Positions 1-11,800 of a stretch of DNA of 35,807 bases are shown in pieces. Below the pieces are notes generated by a model. That model was given only the letters and a program-made list of their open reading frames with translations, was not told the origin of the DNA and ran no database searches. The position numbers and the translations under genes are program-made. Numbering within the stretch: the stretch's first letter is position 1; the number at the start of each line of letters is the position of its first letter. Source of the DNA: Dissophora ornata (taxonomy: Eukaryota > Mortierellomycota > Mortierellomycetes > Mortierellales > Mortierellaceae); contig MU616865.1 of the NCBI GenBank assembly GCA_025201705.1, positions 1 through 35,807 on the forward strand, read 5' to 3'.

Positions 1-1787
1 AAGGTTGCGCCTGATCCCCTGTGCTCCCCTCCTCATGACGGGTGGTCTTTGTACCCCTCTCTGTTCGTTCACTCCCTCCCCCCCTTTTGTAAGCACAATC
101 AGCCGAACCATTTGGCGTCGAGATGGTAGAGTGCCCCTGTCTACAACAGCATGCGTCTTTGTGTCCTTTCTTTTCTTTGTGCGCCTGTGTGCTGCAAGAT
201 TGTGGGGGTTGCAGGGAGAACGGACAGGGGCATTGAAGCGCAGAGCGGGCAGATTTATAGAAGGAAGACAGAGAGAGAGAGAGAGGGAGAGAGAGAGGGA
301 GGGAGAGGGGATGTCGCGCGATAACGAGAATAGGGAAAGGGCAAAAGGGGGTTGGTCGGTTGGTTGGAAAAGAAGGTTGGATTACGGTTGACTTGTGAAA
401 AGCAGAATAAGAAATAAAAACGGTGTTGGGTAACAGCAGGGCGTGCCACGAACTTGTGGACATACATGGGGGGTCAGGATAGTCAGCGACGGAGACAAAA
501 AATAAAAAAAAAAAAACGAGGGAGCACAAGATGAGAAGTGTTTTGCTGTCCGCAAGAGAGTGATCACAAGATGTCTGTGGGTGGGGTTGTACTACCATGC
601 GCGCTTCTTTCCTGTTTTCTCGTTTCCTATTTGCTAATGCACCCATACCCCTTCTCCGCACTCCTTGGCCACTCTCTCCGTGGACGATGTTTACAGCAAC
701 GCATCGAACCATCGAACCATTGCACCCATCCTCTCATTCACACAAATAAAGTGGTAGATGTGTATTGTTTATATCGCGTTGTGGAGTAGAACGGGTGCAA
801 AACAGTGCCCAAGCCCAACTGAATTATCTTTCACTTTGGAGTAGAAGCATAATTGATCATTACCCCCTCTTTTCCCCTTGCCCTTTCTAATGCCCTGACC
901 ATGGCCCATGGCTGCGGATCTCGTCATGACAACTCTCCACGTAGTCTTTGATACATACTCAACAAACATAAACATATTTTGCCCACTGTATGGTCATGCA
1001 ATCGAAAACACAAAGCTGTTCAGGACCTACATACAGTTTCAGCCTCTCTTTTTTAACCCACATTCCTGATCCCTGCTCCCCGATGACAACATCGGAAAAA
1101 GACGTTTCCCTGATGGCGGTCTCCCCATCTTTTTCCTTTTCTGAGCGGCTCCTGTTTTAGATCGATGGGCGGGTAGTGTTTGTTTTGTACAGAAAGATCT
1201 TATATAAATAAATCTCAAAAAAAAAAAAAGAACAAGCCAATAATCCGATGACAAAAAAAAAAAGAAAGCGCAGATCGGGGGTGCTCAATTCCCGAGGGCC
1301 ACCTGCGGTTAAGCGGCGCGAGATAGCAAGGAGGTGGTGATAGGATAAAGACAGCGACAGGAGAGACAGGAATAGATGCGAGCAAGAGGAAAAGGCAACA
1401 CGGACGAGGAGGAGGTGCGAGAACGAAGCGAGGGGTTGGATTCGAGAATGGCCACATATTGCACCCCTAACCTAAGCAGACACTTGTCGCTATTCTCACA
1501 GACGGCACTTTCGCCAAACTACACCGGACAGGGGTTGGAACACCAAATGCGAGAAGACGGAGAGGGGGGAAAAGGGAAATATGCCAATGAGGTTATAAGG
1601 AGGACAAGTCGACAGCCACGTTATTATTTGTTCTCGGTGATTGTCCTTGTTAGGGGTGAAGCGAGAATTTGTCAAAAAAACAACCAAAAAAGCTGTTATC
1701 CCTTTTCCCTAGTCCAAGCTTCTCTTTTCACGATTGGTTGCCCAAACGGCTGATCCATGATCCGCACGAGCACCAGACACAAAAACA
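1..1787. other. Gene-poor left flank
   Basis: I see no reading frame here with recognisable protein features, on either strand. The stretch has a purine (GA/GGGA) tract at about 268-310, several short A runs, and three AATAAA hexamers on the plus strand (413-418, 745-750, 1791-1796). These hexamers could be polyadenylation signals of a gene lying left of the window, but there is no coding sequence to attach them to. The open frames present are short and biased toward simple-sequence translation (Phe/Ser/Leu or Arg/Glu runs), as expected from CT/GA-rich DNA. Confidence 0.5.
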
Positions 1788-2285
1788 TTAAATAAAAATG
1801 TGGCGAAGACTAGTTGATCTGTGAACTGTACCTGTCAAGAGGAGCACAATTTTCTCCTTTTTGCAGTCGTCCTTTGTCATGTTACGGATGCGGTTTTCGA
1901 TCTTGCGGAGAGGCGTTTCGGGTGTGGCAATTGGCGCAGCAAGGTGGTTGTTCTTGTTGTGGATACTGCTGTTGTTGTTGTTGTTATTGTTGCTGTTATT
2001 GTTATTGTTGTTGTGGATCATCATCTTGCTGTTAGGGATCGAGAGATCTTGCTTCAAATCACACTCAGGGAAGAACGGTTTTTGCAGCAAAACAGAGGCC
2101 GGGTGATGGTAGGTGTGATGCCGAGGGTGAGGGTGATGGTGGTGGTGAGAAACGGCGGAGGTGTTCTGCTGGTGGAGATGATGAAGCGACGTAGGGAAGC
2201 CGGAGAATAGCAGCGGCTGATCAAAGCGTCGATCTTGCTTGTCTTGATCACGCAGGTGAAGAGGAGTATACTGAAGGGCCAACAT
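1788..2285 (-). CDS. His- and Asn-rich hypothetical protein (or first exon of a longer gene)
   Basis: I do not recognise this gene. From an ATG at 2285-2283 the frame runs 165 codons to TAA at 1790-1788. The frame is open further upstream, but that part is translated CT-rich DNA (Ser/Leu/Phe runs) and looks like a 5' leader, so I chose the internal ATG. The protein begins MLALQYTPLHLRDQDKQDRR, then has a His-rich block (about residues 55-75), an Asn block with two runs of six and seven Asn, and a more ordinary charged end containing TPETPLRKIENRIRNM and TKDDCKKEKIVLLLTG. Homopolymeric Asn and His are common inside fungal regulators but do not indicate a function. A plausible donor (TTGACAG|GTACAG at about 1830) just after LLLTG could mean this is only the first exon; I could not find a convincing next exon to the left. 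Confidence 0.4.
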   Translation of the reverse strand: MLALQYTPLHLRDQDKQDRRFDQPLLFSGFPTSLHHLHQQNTSAVSHHHHHPHPRHHTYHHPASVLLQKPFFPECDLKQDLSIPNSKMMIHNNNNNNSNNNNNNNSSIHNKNNHLAAPIATPETPLRKIENRIRNMTKDDCKKEKIVLLLTGTVHRSTSLRHIFI

Positions 2286-3004
2286 GTTCGCAAAAGTGAT
2301 TTGGGGTGGAGTGTTGGGTGATGAGCAAAGAACGACAACAAGAGAAGAGTTGTGGAGTGGGGATAGCGATAAAAAAAAAGGCTTGGAGGGGAAGTGGATG
2401 GAAATATCAAGATAGGAAGCAGATGGTTGCGGCGGCGATGTGGTGATGACTGAAAGAGGAGAAGAAGAAGAAGAAGAAGAAAGGAAAGACAAAGAGAGGA
2501 AAAAAAAGAAGCGGCAAAATACCAACTGTGTTTTTTATAAACCTTCCACACCACACAAGCACAAAGGAAAACATTCAACAGCTTATGTAGTAGAATATCT
2601 ATACAATGGATAGAATACTCGAATATTGTTTACTATTTTAAAAAATGAACTCTGACAAAAACCGATGACAGAATGGCAAGATGACAGCAAAGGCTTGAGG
2701 AGCAAAACAAATTGGTCCGGCAAGGGAAAGGAAGGGAAATTTCAGTAGTAAAACAACAACGACAATGAATGTAAACAAAGTTGATGTCCGCAACCTGGCT
2801 TGCTCGCTGTTTGCTGGATACTGCCACAGCCCGACAAGAATAGGAAAAAAAAAAATATCAGGGCACAAATGCACGTCGAGTGCACAAAGATGTATACAGC
2901 GAATGAGTCGCCAGAGAAAAAATATAAGGTCAGGAACAGGCACGCAACCACAACATCACACAAGAGACGAGAAGCGCCCAAAAACAAACAAAGAGTATAA
3001 AACC

Positions 3005-3026
3005 AAAAAAAAAAAAAAAAAAAAAA
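3005..3026. repeat. A(22) homopolymer
   Basis: Uninterrupted run of 22 A on the plus strand in intergenic DNA. Such a tract is a nucleosome-disfavouring sequence and a likely site of length polymorphism; assembly length here may not be exact. Confidence 0.9.
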
Positions 3027-4018
3027 TAGCAGTGAGACGACCACCAGGGAGGAGTGGGGGGGACAAGGGGGACAAGGGGCCCAGGATATCAAATGTCAAT
3101 GTAGACTGTCTACAGACTCCTCCACCTCTTTCACCTCTACCACCAACATATAACATACATGCATGCACACATGCATGCACCAGGCTGTCGCCACCCAACA
3201 ACAAAGCGCGACACAAGCCGTATCCGTCTATTCTCTACGATCAGGCCCGGAGAACGCTTAATTGCCCTCCCTGCTGCACTGTCGTCCGTGTGTGCGCAAG
3301 ACGGGATGATGCGGTGTGGATTTGTAAGGCACAGAAGTTCGTTCTCCCTGTCCACCCCCTATCCCCAAACACGGCGACAACATGCACAATCGTGTGTGAA
3401 TTTGGTCATGACGAGCGTGCACGGCCACACCCACTTTGCGACATGTCACCCCATCCCGAATTGTGAATGGGCGTTTGAATCCACCCGAATCATTGAAAAG
3501 CGGACGGGAGGACGGTAGGATGGACGCTGCAAAAGGGAAAAACCAGCTCGCAGCAGGGTCGGAGGCATCCTTCCAGCCTGCAACCCCCGCGTGCAATTCC
3601 GTTTTCCCCCTCTTTCCTGTTTTTTATTATGCGTAGTCTACTTCTTCCCTCAATTGCCCATCGCATGCATGATGAGAGTGAATGCTCTGATCTGCTCAGC
3701 TATGCTCTGCTCTCTTGCCACTTGTCTACAGCGTTTGGTTGCTACTTGTGTATTCTGTCTGTTGGGCGAAATTGGAGACGCGTGAATGGTCCATTTTTTT
3801 TTCCTTCTCGTGCCTGAGCCGCAATCCAATCCCCACCGCCGCGAGAGCACATTAGAACACTCTAGACTCGTAGTTATGTCTGAGGATGGTCTTTTTGACA
3901 TCGCTCCTCTTCGCCCATCTCCATCAGTGGGAGGCACAGAACATAGCCTTCATCCTTGTCATCGTCGCTTTTTTTTTCTATCCTTCCCCTTGGTCTGCCG
4001 GACGTCCGAGTGACACAA

Positions 4019-4022
<4 letters not shown>

Positions 4023-4058
<36 letters not shown>
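4023..4058. repeat. (AG)18 microsatellite
   Basis: Eighteen perfect AG dinucleotide units in a row, without interruption, in non-coding DNA. It is a good candidate for a polymorphic strain marker. Confidence 0.95.
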
Positions 4059-4060
<2 letters not shown>

Positions 4061-4240
4061 ACCGAGAAATGATCACAGCTGCTTACAGATTGTCACACTA
4101 ACCTCTACACGAAAGAAAACAAAAAACAAAACAAAACAAAAGAATGGTGCCGTCCATACTCGTGTGTAGGGCAATGAATCGGGAGATAGGAGGCAATCGC
4201 CGCAGTAGGAGACAGCAAACCGACCGCCCCTTGCAATGAA

Positions 4241-4275
4241 GACACGCCAAAAAAAATAATTATTTTTTTTGTGTC
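4241..4275. repeat. AT-rich palindrome with GACAC/GTGTC arms
   Basis: A perfect 22-bp palindrome (eight A, TAATTA, eight T; 4249-4270) is flanked by GACAC at 4241-4245 and its complement GTGTC at 4271-4275. A 3-nt unpaired GCC (4246-4248) sits on the left side. The structure could extrude as a cruciform or, if transcribed, form a hairpin followed by U-rich RNA in either direction. No gene end lies close by. Confidence 0.7.
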
Positions 4276-5193
4276 CAAGGATATTGGTCACTGTCGGTTT
4301 TCTACTCTCAGCCTCCCCGCTGCTCACCATCTCGCCTTTAGAGTTCATGTGGCAAACCAAGAGACGGGGAGAGAAAGGAAAAAAAAAAACGATTGCATGT
4401 CCTCCATGAAACTGCAAGGTGCATGAGTAGGACACATATTCTCTCTCTTTGTCTTTCGCGCGAATTGATCCATCTCCTGCAGACAAATCAGGGAAAATGA
4501 TAATCACCGTGTCTATCAGAACTCCTTTAATTGAAAGATGCAAGGGAGCAGAACCAAAACACAGCAAAAGGAGGAAGGCAACCGTGTTGGATCTCTGGAA
4601 ATACGAAAACCTTTTTTTCTTCCTCTGCTCAACCAACTCCTTTTGCATGCATTAAGTTTGTTGTGCATCGGCAGAATGAATGGAGGTATTGAGAGAAATA
4701 GATCATTTTGATTCTATGCTAGTATGGTTCAGCAAGCATAGGATTCGGATCCATGGGTCACAGGAGTCAGACAGGTTAGAGATGAAAAGAAAGAGGACGG
4801 GAAGGAGAGAACGGGCGAGAGAGGAAATAAGCGGCAAGCAGCGATGCGAGAAGACGACAGCGTGCAGTCGCTTACACTAAAGTCAGCTATGACGGTCTTT
4901 GTCTCCTCTTTTTCTTTGCGTGCATGCATAGCATTCTTCCGCTTCGGATCGTCGTGGACCTTGGACACATAGCCCTACATGCAGAGTGTAGCGCGTGTGG
5001 CGTAGGAGGAACGCGACAGCACAGCACAGCACAAGAGATGCGAGACTATGCTTTCGTTGGCGTCACAATAATTCTAGCGAGATCAGTCAGATCGACTTGT
5101 TGCTGCTGTAAGCTGCAGCTCAGACCATTAGGGTTAGATAGGTCTATGATAGCGGCACTGGCGCCCAGTGTGGCCGAGATATGTCCCCCCCCC

Positions 5194-5199
5194 CACGTG
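5194..5199. promoter_or_regulatory. CACGTG E-box upstream of VTC4
   Basis: A CACGTG core lies in CCCACGTGCG, about 670 bp upstream of the VTC4 start codon. In budding yeast the bHLH factor Pho4 activates the VTC genes through CACGTG-type sites when phosphate is low. A similar role here is inference: one hexamer is weak evidence and its distance is large. Confidence 0.3.
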
Positions 5200-5689
5200 C
5201 GTGTATGATTGGCGCACAACTCCGGAGGACAGTCGTTTCTGTTCCGCTGATCGCCCTCCCCGACAACACACATCACTGATCCTTCTGCTTGCACGCGGAA
5301 AGATGCTCTACTCGCGACACCATCGCCATCGCCACTGCCGCTGGCATACAGGGAGATGGATGCGCTCACGTCCGTAATCGCTAATCAACGATCCAGGAAC
5401 AGAAGCGAAGACAGGTACATTTATACATATATGGCACATCTTCTGTTGATGGACACCGCTCGCAGATCAGACCCCGCCAGAAGGTCTAGTGTCCAGTTGG
5501 TCTGAGCAAAACCACAGCGAAGGCGTCGCCTGGCTGCCATTGAATTTTCGTGATCGCTGAGGTCAATCGCAGACAGACCGATAGACTCACAAAAAAAAGA
5601 TTTTCAACGGACGAGCTATCCAACCATCGATGGCCCTTGACCCCACGCCCTTCGCTACTTTTCTTGTTTTGTATGCGTCTGTCCAACAC

Positions 5690-5866
5690 GTTTGCCTTTT
5701 CACTCCTCTTCTTCCCTGGCCTCTCCTCTCCTTTCCTCCTCTCCTCTCCTGCTCTCTCGCCTCTCCTCTACCCTACCTCTCTTCTCCCCTCCCCCTGCTT
5801 TGTTCGTTGCATTGATTCATCCACCCCCGTTCTCGTCTTCCATTTCAGCCACTCATTTGATCAGTC
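5690..5866 (+). promoter_or_regulatory. Pyrimidine-rich promoter/5' leader of VTC4
   Basis: Almost continuous C/T sequence (repeated CTCCTCT and CTTCC units) runs up to about 15 nt before the VTC4 start codon, ending in CATTTGATCAGTC before ATG. Long CT tracts just upstream of start codons are typical of fungal genes and often contain the transcription start. The same style of leader is seen before the oxidoreductase gene at 31647. Confidence 0.55.
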
Positions 5867-8592
5867 ATGAAGTTTGGCCACCAACTCAAGACCTCGCTCT
5901 ACCCAGAGTGGGTCTTCTACTACCTCGCCTACGACAAGCTCAAGGCCGAACTCAAAACGCGTCTCGTCCAAAACAAAGGCAGATGGACAGAGGACGACGA
6001 GACCGCGTTCGCAGAGCTGCTAGAGAAGGAGCTCGATAAGGTCTACTCGTTTCAAAAAGTCAAGTCCGGCGAGATCATGCGTCGTCTGCAGCACTCCAAG
6101 CAAGAGGTCGAGGAGATCATCCATTCAGACGACGCGCATAATGAGGATTATGCTCTGTTGGAGGAGGAGCTCCAGCATATCATCGCGGATGTCCACGATC
6201 TCGCAAAGTTTACAAGACTCAACTACACTGGATTTCTGAAGATCATCAAGAAGCACGACGTAAGTTGACGAATTCTTGTGGATGGAACTTTAACGCATGG
6301 ACACAAGTGAATTCCAGTTTTGTATCCCATCTCCCTGTCTGTGGTATCGTTTGTCGGTTATTCATGCAAACCAACAGCTTGGCAGGAATAGTCAAGTTTT
6401 GCAAATGACGTAAAAACCAAAACCAGCTGTCAGAACCATCGATCGGCTCAATGGGAAAAAATTAAACAAAGTTGGGGGGGGGGGTCAAAGAGAAGGGCCT
6501 TAAGGGATGTGTCGCATGCTAACCGTTGCAACCAAGCATCGGCAGCTTTTCTGGAGACTGGGTTCATCAAAATGCCTGGGCAGCAAACAGCAGACAGTCC
6601 CCATTCCAGGTAAAACTAATAATCTCTTGTCGTCACCGCATGACCTTGTCAAAATAGAAATTGACCCACTGGATTCTCAGGCCTATTTTCATGGTCCGCC
6701 TCAATTCAAAGCCATTCTACAAAGAAAACTATGATGCGCTGATCGTCAAACTCTCGAGTCTGTACGATACCGTCAGGACGCGAGGAAAGGCACATGGAGG
6801 TGACTCTGCCGCAGGAGGCAGCCAGCAGGCCTTTGTCCGCCAGACCACCAAATACTGGGTGCACCCCGACAATATCACGGAGCTCAAGCTCATTATTTTG
6901 AAGCACCTTCCAGTCCTGGTCTTCAACCCTAACAAAGAGTTCAACCCTGCAGATAGCGCCATCTCCTCTGTCTACTTTGATAACGAAGAGTTTGAGCTCT
7001 ATATGGGACGTCTGGAAAAGACAGAAGGTGCTGAGGCTCTTCGTCTGAGATGGTACGGTGGCATGGATCAGCAGCAGATCTTTGTGGAGCGAAAGACCCA
7101 TCGTGAGGATTGGACTGGAGAGAAGTCAGTCAAAGCACGTTTTCCTATCAAGGAAAAATACGTCAACGCATTCTTGCGCGGCGAATATACCATGGACGCC
7201 ACAATCGCCAAAATGAGGGCAGAGGGGAAGAAATCGGAGAAGGAAATTGCCGAATTTGAGCAGCTCGCTGCCGAATGCCAGTACGGTATCCTGACTAAGA
7301 ACTATGGACCAGGTATGAGTTTTTGATTAGCTTTATTTGCCGCGTCAAATGTCTCTTTCTGCATGCTGGGTTCGTATGGATGGCTAACAGTTCTTCTTCA
7401 TTTTCTAGTTATGCGCACATTTTACAACAGAACTGCTTTCCAGCTTCCTGGAGATGCTCGCGTCCGTATTTCTCTCGACACAGAATTGACGTTGATTCGT
7501 GAGGATAACATGGACGGTAGTACGAGATCGGGTGACAACTGGCGCCGCATGGATATCGGAATTGACTGGCCGTTCAGCCAGCTTGCTGATGAGGACATCT
7601 GTCGATTCCCTTATGCCGTTCTTGAGGTCAAGTTGCAGACACAGCATGGTCAGGAGCCTCCAGAGTGGGTTCGTGAACTGGTCAACTCTCACTTGGTCGA
7701 GTCTGTGCCAAAGTTCTCAAAGTTCATCCACGGTGTCTCGACCCTGATTGAACATCGCGTCAAGCTCTTCCCCTTCTGGTACCATCAGATGGATATTGAT
7801 ATTCGCAAGCCAGCCTCGAAGAACATGTCGATCTCTCGGCCTGACCCCAGTGGCTACAGCACGCCGGCCAACACAACTAGTGACGAGGACCACGACATGG
7901 GGATGACATTGGGCGATGAGGAAGAAGGCTACCAAGGTGGAGCCAGGAATGATTACGGTTGGGTTGATGAGGAAGGAGACGAGGAGAACCCCTTGGAACC
8001 CTCGACGGACTGGATCCAGCGTCCGTCGCATCCCTCCAGCAGGTCTTCGAGCGAGCATACGCCTCTTTTGGGTGGTCAGAGACGTCCAATCAAGAGCAAA
8101 AACTCGCTCATTTCACCCTTCAGGCCTGGTGCGGAAACTCTCCGGTATCTGTTCCGCCGCACCAAGGACAGGGTTACGCATCCCTTTGGCGAGGATGAGG
8201 CTCCGAATGCGAACCAGACTACGTATCTGATCACACCTCCAGGTCGCAAGATCGCGACACTCGTCCGTGTAGAGCCCAAGGTGTTCTTTGCCAACGAGCG
8301 TACTTTCCTGTCTTGGCTCCAGTTCACGGTCATGCTGGGCGGTCTCGCGCTGGGTCTGCTGAACTTTGGCGACAAGGTGTCGAGGGTGAGCGCTGGTCTG
8401 TTTACGTTTGTGGCACTGTCGTTCATGGTCTATGCGCTGGTCACGTACCACTGGCGCGCATACAAGATCCGCAACAAGGAGCTGGGACCGTTCGATGATC
8501 GAATCGGACCCACACTGTTGTGCTTCATCCTCTTGACAGCCATGGCCACCAACTTTTTCTTGCAGTGGGCCTACGAGAAGAAGAAGCCATAA
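5867..8592 (+). CDS. VTC4: Vacuolar transporter chaperone 4, polyphosphate polymerase (SPX-VTC-DUF202)
   Basis: Catalytic subunit of the VTC complex, which makes inorganic polyphosphate from ATP at the vacuole membrane and feeds it into the lumen. Exons: 5867-6259, 6658-7312, 7409-8592, giving 743 aa (yeast Vtc4 is 721). Residues about 1-150 form the SPX domain (start [20 protein letters not shown], basic KIIKKHDK at the inositol-pyrophosphate site). Residues about 190-480 form the tunnel polymerase. Every catalytic residue I know from yeast Vtc4 is present with a constant offset of -4: K196, R260, R262, K277, R357, R369, E422, K454. A Ser/Asp/Glu-rich linker follows, then a DUF202 membrane domain with three hydrophobic helices (from about [17 protein letters not shown] to the C-terminus KKKP). 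The acceptor ATAG before AAATTGACC restores [15 protein letters not shown] in frame. Intron 1 (398 nt) is unusually long. Convergent with Snu114, 262 bp between stop codons. Confidence 0.96.
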
Positions 8593-8854
8593 AGCAGAGC
8601 GTGAAAGTTGTTTAGAATAGCAATAACAACCACAAACAGATTAGGCGAACTTGAACTCAAGGTAGCATCCCGGCATTTAAATTAAAAGAAAAAAAAATAT
8701 ATAAAAAAATATTATGATGATGATCGTTTATTAGTGCAATGCTGTTCTCCTCCGTCCCTCACACTTTTTTTTTTTTCCCCCCTCGCTACCCCCTTTGACT
8801 GTCCTCTTGTTTCTTTTTTCTACACTTGCAAATAATAAAAACAAAACATAGTGT

Positions 8855-11800
8855 TTATAGATTGAATCCAAAGCCCTCCGAGTCAAGTTGGGCAAGATTC
8901 AACAACATGTCCTGGTCAAAGAACTTGTTGACCGAAACATCCTCACTCAAACCCTTGCGTCTACGTGTCTTGATCATGAAGTCTCTTGCCAAATGCTGGA
9001 TCGGACTGGGCTCTAGCGGCCGGAGGACAATGCTCTTGTTCAATGGGTCACCAGGCACGTTCTGCCAATGGTCGAACATCTGCTGTGCAAAGGCCTGACC
9101 CTGTGTATGTGTTCGCAGATCCGTCTCGAAACCAAACGACTCGATCACAGGGATGACGGCATAGACAGCACTCAATGGGGAACCGGCCTTGGGGATATCC
9201 TTCAGAACATGGCCACGACGACGTGCTAGGACTGTATAAACGGCAGCGACGCAGTCAGCTGGTGCCTGGACCTCGACTGAATAGACGGGCTCCATCAACC
9301 TAGGACTGGCCATAAGGAAAGAGGAGTAGCAAACACGACGGGCTGTGGGGATGATCTGTCCACTTCCACGATAAATTGGCTCCGTGGCCAAATCCGCTCC
9401 AATGATTCTGAACTTGACGCTTCTGATAGCTGTAGACATCAAAAAGAAAAAAAAAGATGAGGATACGAGAAATAAAAAAACGGACATCATAAAACGAAAA
9501 GCATGGGGAAATATCAATAGACAAGAGGTGACATACGCTCATCGCACAAGGGACCCTCCCTCGTTCCCCACTGGAATCCCTGGCGAATGGCATCCTTGAC
9601 CTGCTTCAAACGACCCTTGTCGACCTCGCTCGGTAACGTGTCGTCCACAAGAATATTAGGTCCGTTCATGTCAGGACCAAATGCCCAGATATTACGCGCT
9701 GCCAGGATATCCCAGTCATAGTTCTGTTGGAAGTAGTTGCCGAGCTGTCGTGTAGTCCACTCAGTTGACACTTTCAGTCCTTCGATATCCTCCACGATCT
9801 TCTTGTCTAGAGGTTCCGCGATCATCGTCAGCTTGTTCCTATATAGTGTAACGCAAGGAACAACGGTCAGTATCCACTATGAGTCATACTCAAGGACAAG
9901 GCGGTCATTATGAGCACTGCTTAGTACTTACTTCTTATTAGGAGTTTCAGCAAAGCACTTGAGACTGCTGGTTTCCAGTACAGTCTCGCAGAACCTGACA
10001 ACGGGGTCTGCGACCTTCAGATCAATCTCAGAGTACAGCTTGCGCAAATCATGAAGCGCAGAATCCATATAAAGTTCTCCGGGTCCCAAAATAATGTGCT
10101 CTCCACTCTCTTCAACTCTCGTCTGCAGAATTGGGTACGACTTGTTCACGTTTCTCAGTCCCTCCAACATCTTTGGCAACTCTGAGGGGTTGACGGGCTC
10201 AATTGCAATCTTCATCACAGCCGAGGTCAAAAAGCGCAATGGCCTAAAGATGAACAGATCCTCTGTGAGGTCTGCACTCGTGATCGTGGCTGTCTTTGTG
10301 ATCGACTGGTCCACACCCCCGAGCAAGACCCAGTTACCCGCAACAACAGACTGAGCGTCAATCCTGTAGCGCGACTCAAACACAGAAACACTCTCCACAG
10401 TCTGAACAGTCATATCCTCGTCATCGTCGATCGTGTATCCCTCACCCAGAACCCGAACTCGCTGACCTGCCCTAACAGTTCCGCTCATAACTCGGCCAAA
10501 GGCATCAAATTTCTCTCCATCTGCGGAATTGTAAAGCTTTGTGATTTGGATCATCAAGGGTCCATTGGGATCGCAGGCCTTCATCGCCACAGCAGCCTCG
10601 TCGTCCATGGGTCCAGTATAAGTATGTTCAATCTTTTGGGTCGCGTTTTCTGTGGGTGACTTGATATGTTGAGAGACCATGTCGACGAATCCAGTGGGCG
10701 GTCCAAAAAACTGATCCAAAACCAACTTTAACACAGGTTTTACATCCAAGGTATACTGCTTGGGCTTCAAAAAGATGCCCAGACTTGAGAGTGTCGCCTT
10801 GAGCGTCTCTGAATCCTCTGCCACGACTTGTCCGTAGATCTTGAACAGTGGCTCCAGAATGAAATGGACAAATGAGCGCTTAGTGCGAGAATCTGCCGCA
10901 TGACGTCCAAACTTTCTGGTATCCTTGTTGAAGTAGACATCGCCCCATAGACGCTTGGCGAATCCATTCACATCAACTCCAGCTAATCGCAAACCAAGCG
11001 CGTTCGACCCGTTAGCAACGCTGATGGTGATTCATATATCCCGTACATCCAATGAAATCACGCCGACTTACGAAAAGAGTCAGCATAGAGCTTAGCAAAA
11101 GACTTCAAGGTGAAGCACCAACCCATCTGCGAAGATGCAAAACTGACATTTCCCAACTCAGGCGAGAGTCTAATTCCCTCCCCACCAGGCGTTTTCGAGA
11201 TGATGGTGTTGACTTCCTCAATTGTGTGCTTCAGCTTGAAGTAGGCATCCGTGGGAGGAAGCTTCAGTTCCAGGATCAATCGATCGACTTTGTTGACAAC
11301 CAAAGTGAGAGCAACCTTTTCCTGAATACAGTGGCGAATAATACGTTCCGTATTGCACATCACACCTTCGATAGCATCCACCACCAGGACAGCACCGTCT
11401 GAAATGCGCAACGCTGCCGAGACCTCATCGATGAAATCAACGTGACCTAGAGAAGAAGACAGCATCCCCTCACTATGTCAGCGCAAGGTGAAGAGAGTTG
11501 AACGCTGCGAGTCTGATAGATTGCCCATATTCCAGACATGCAAAAAAAACACTCGGGTGACACATCAGGCAGCTTACCTGGAGTATCAATAATGTTGAGT
11601 AGGTATGAGACATCCTTCGTATCCTGCATGACAAGAGTCATTGGCATGCTCTTGATACTGACGCCTCGAGCACGCTCTAATGGGTGTGTATCTGTGTACC
11701 GTTCCTGGACATCGATATTCAAGTTCTTTTCGTGGGTCTCGTTCACGAGCATGTCCATGATTGATGATTTTCCATGGTGCAGATGACCGACAATAGCGAC

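Larger units (their letters stand above)
2286..5866. other. Intergenic, simple-repeat rich
   Basis: About 3.6 kb between the weak His/Asn-rich frame and VTC4, with no gene I can support. It contains a 22-nt A run, an (AG)18 microsatellite, an ATGC/CATG-rich patch at about 3156-3180, an AT-rich palindrome, a CACGTG hexamer and, close to VTC4, a pyrimidine-rich leader; these are listed separately. The reading frames in it have no domain, signal or splice pattern suggesting a protein. Confidence 0.55.

Noticed and set aside
2054..2578. Overlapping minus-strand frame rich in Leu/Ser/Phe, resembling a secreted or membrane protein
   Set aside because: It is translated CT-rich DNA of a probable 5' leader, lies in a different frame from the His/Asn-rich frame, and has no family features.
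3156..3180. Repeated CATGCATGCACA units as a possible repeat array
   Set aside because: Two imperfect copies only; too short to be an array or a transposon end.
6507..6734. Plus-strand frame in VTC4 intron 1 and exon 2
   Set aside because: It enters exon 2 out of frame with the conserved VTC protein; kept only as a cassette-exon question.
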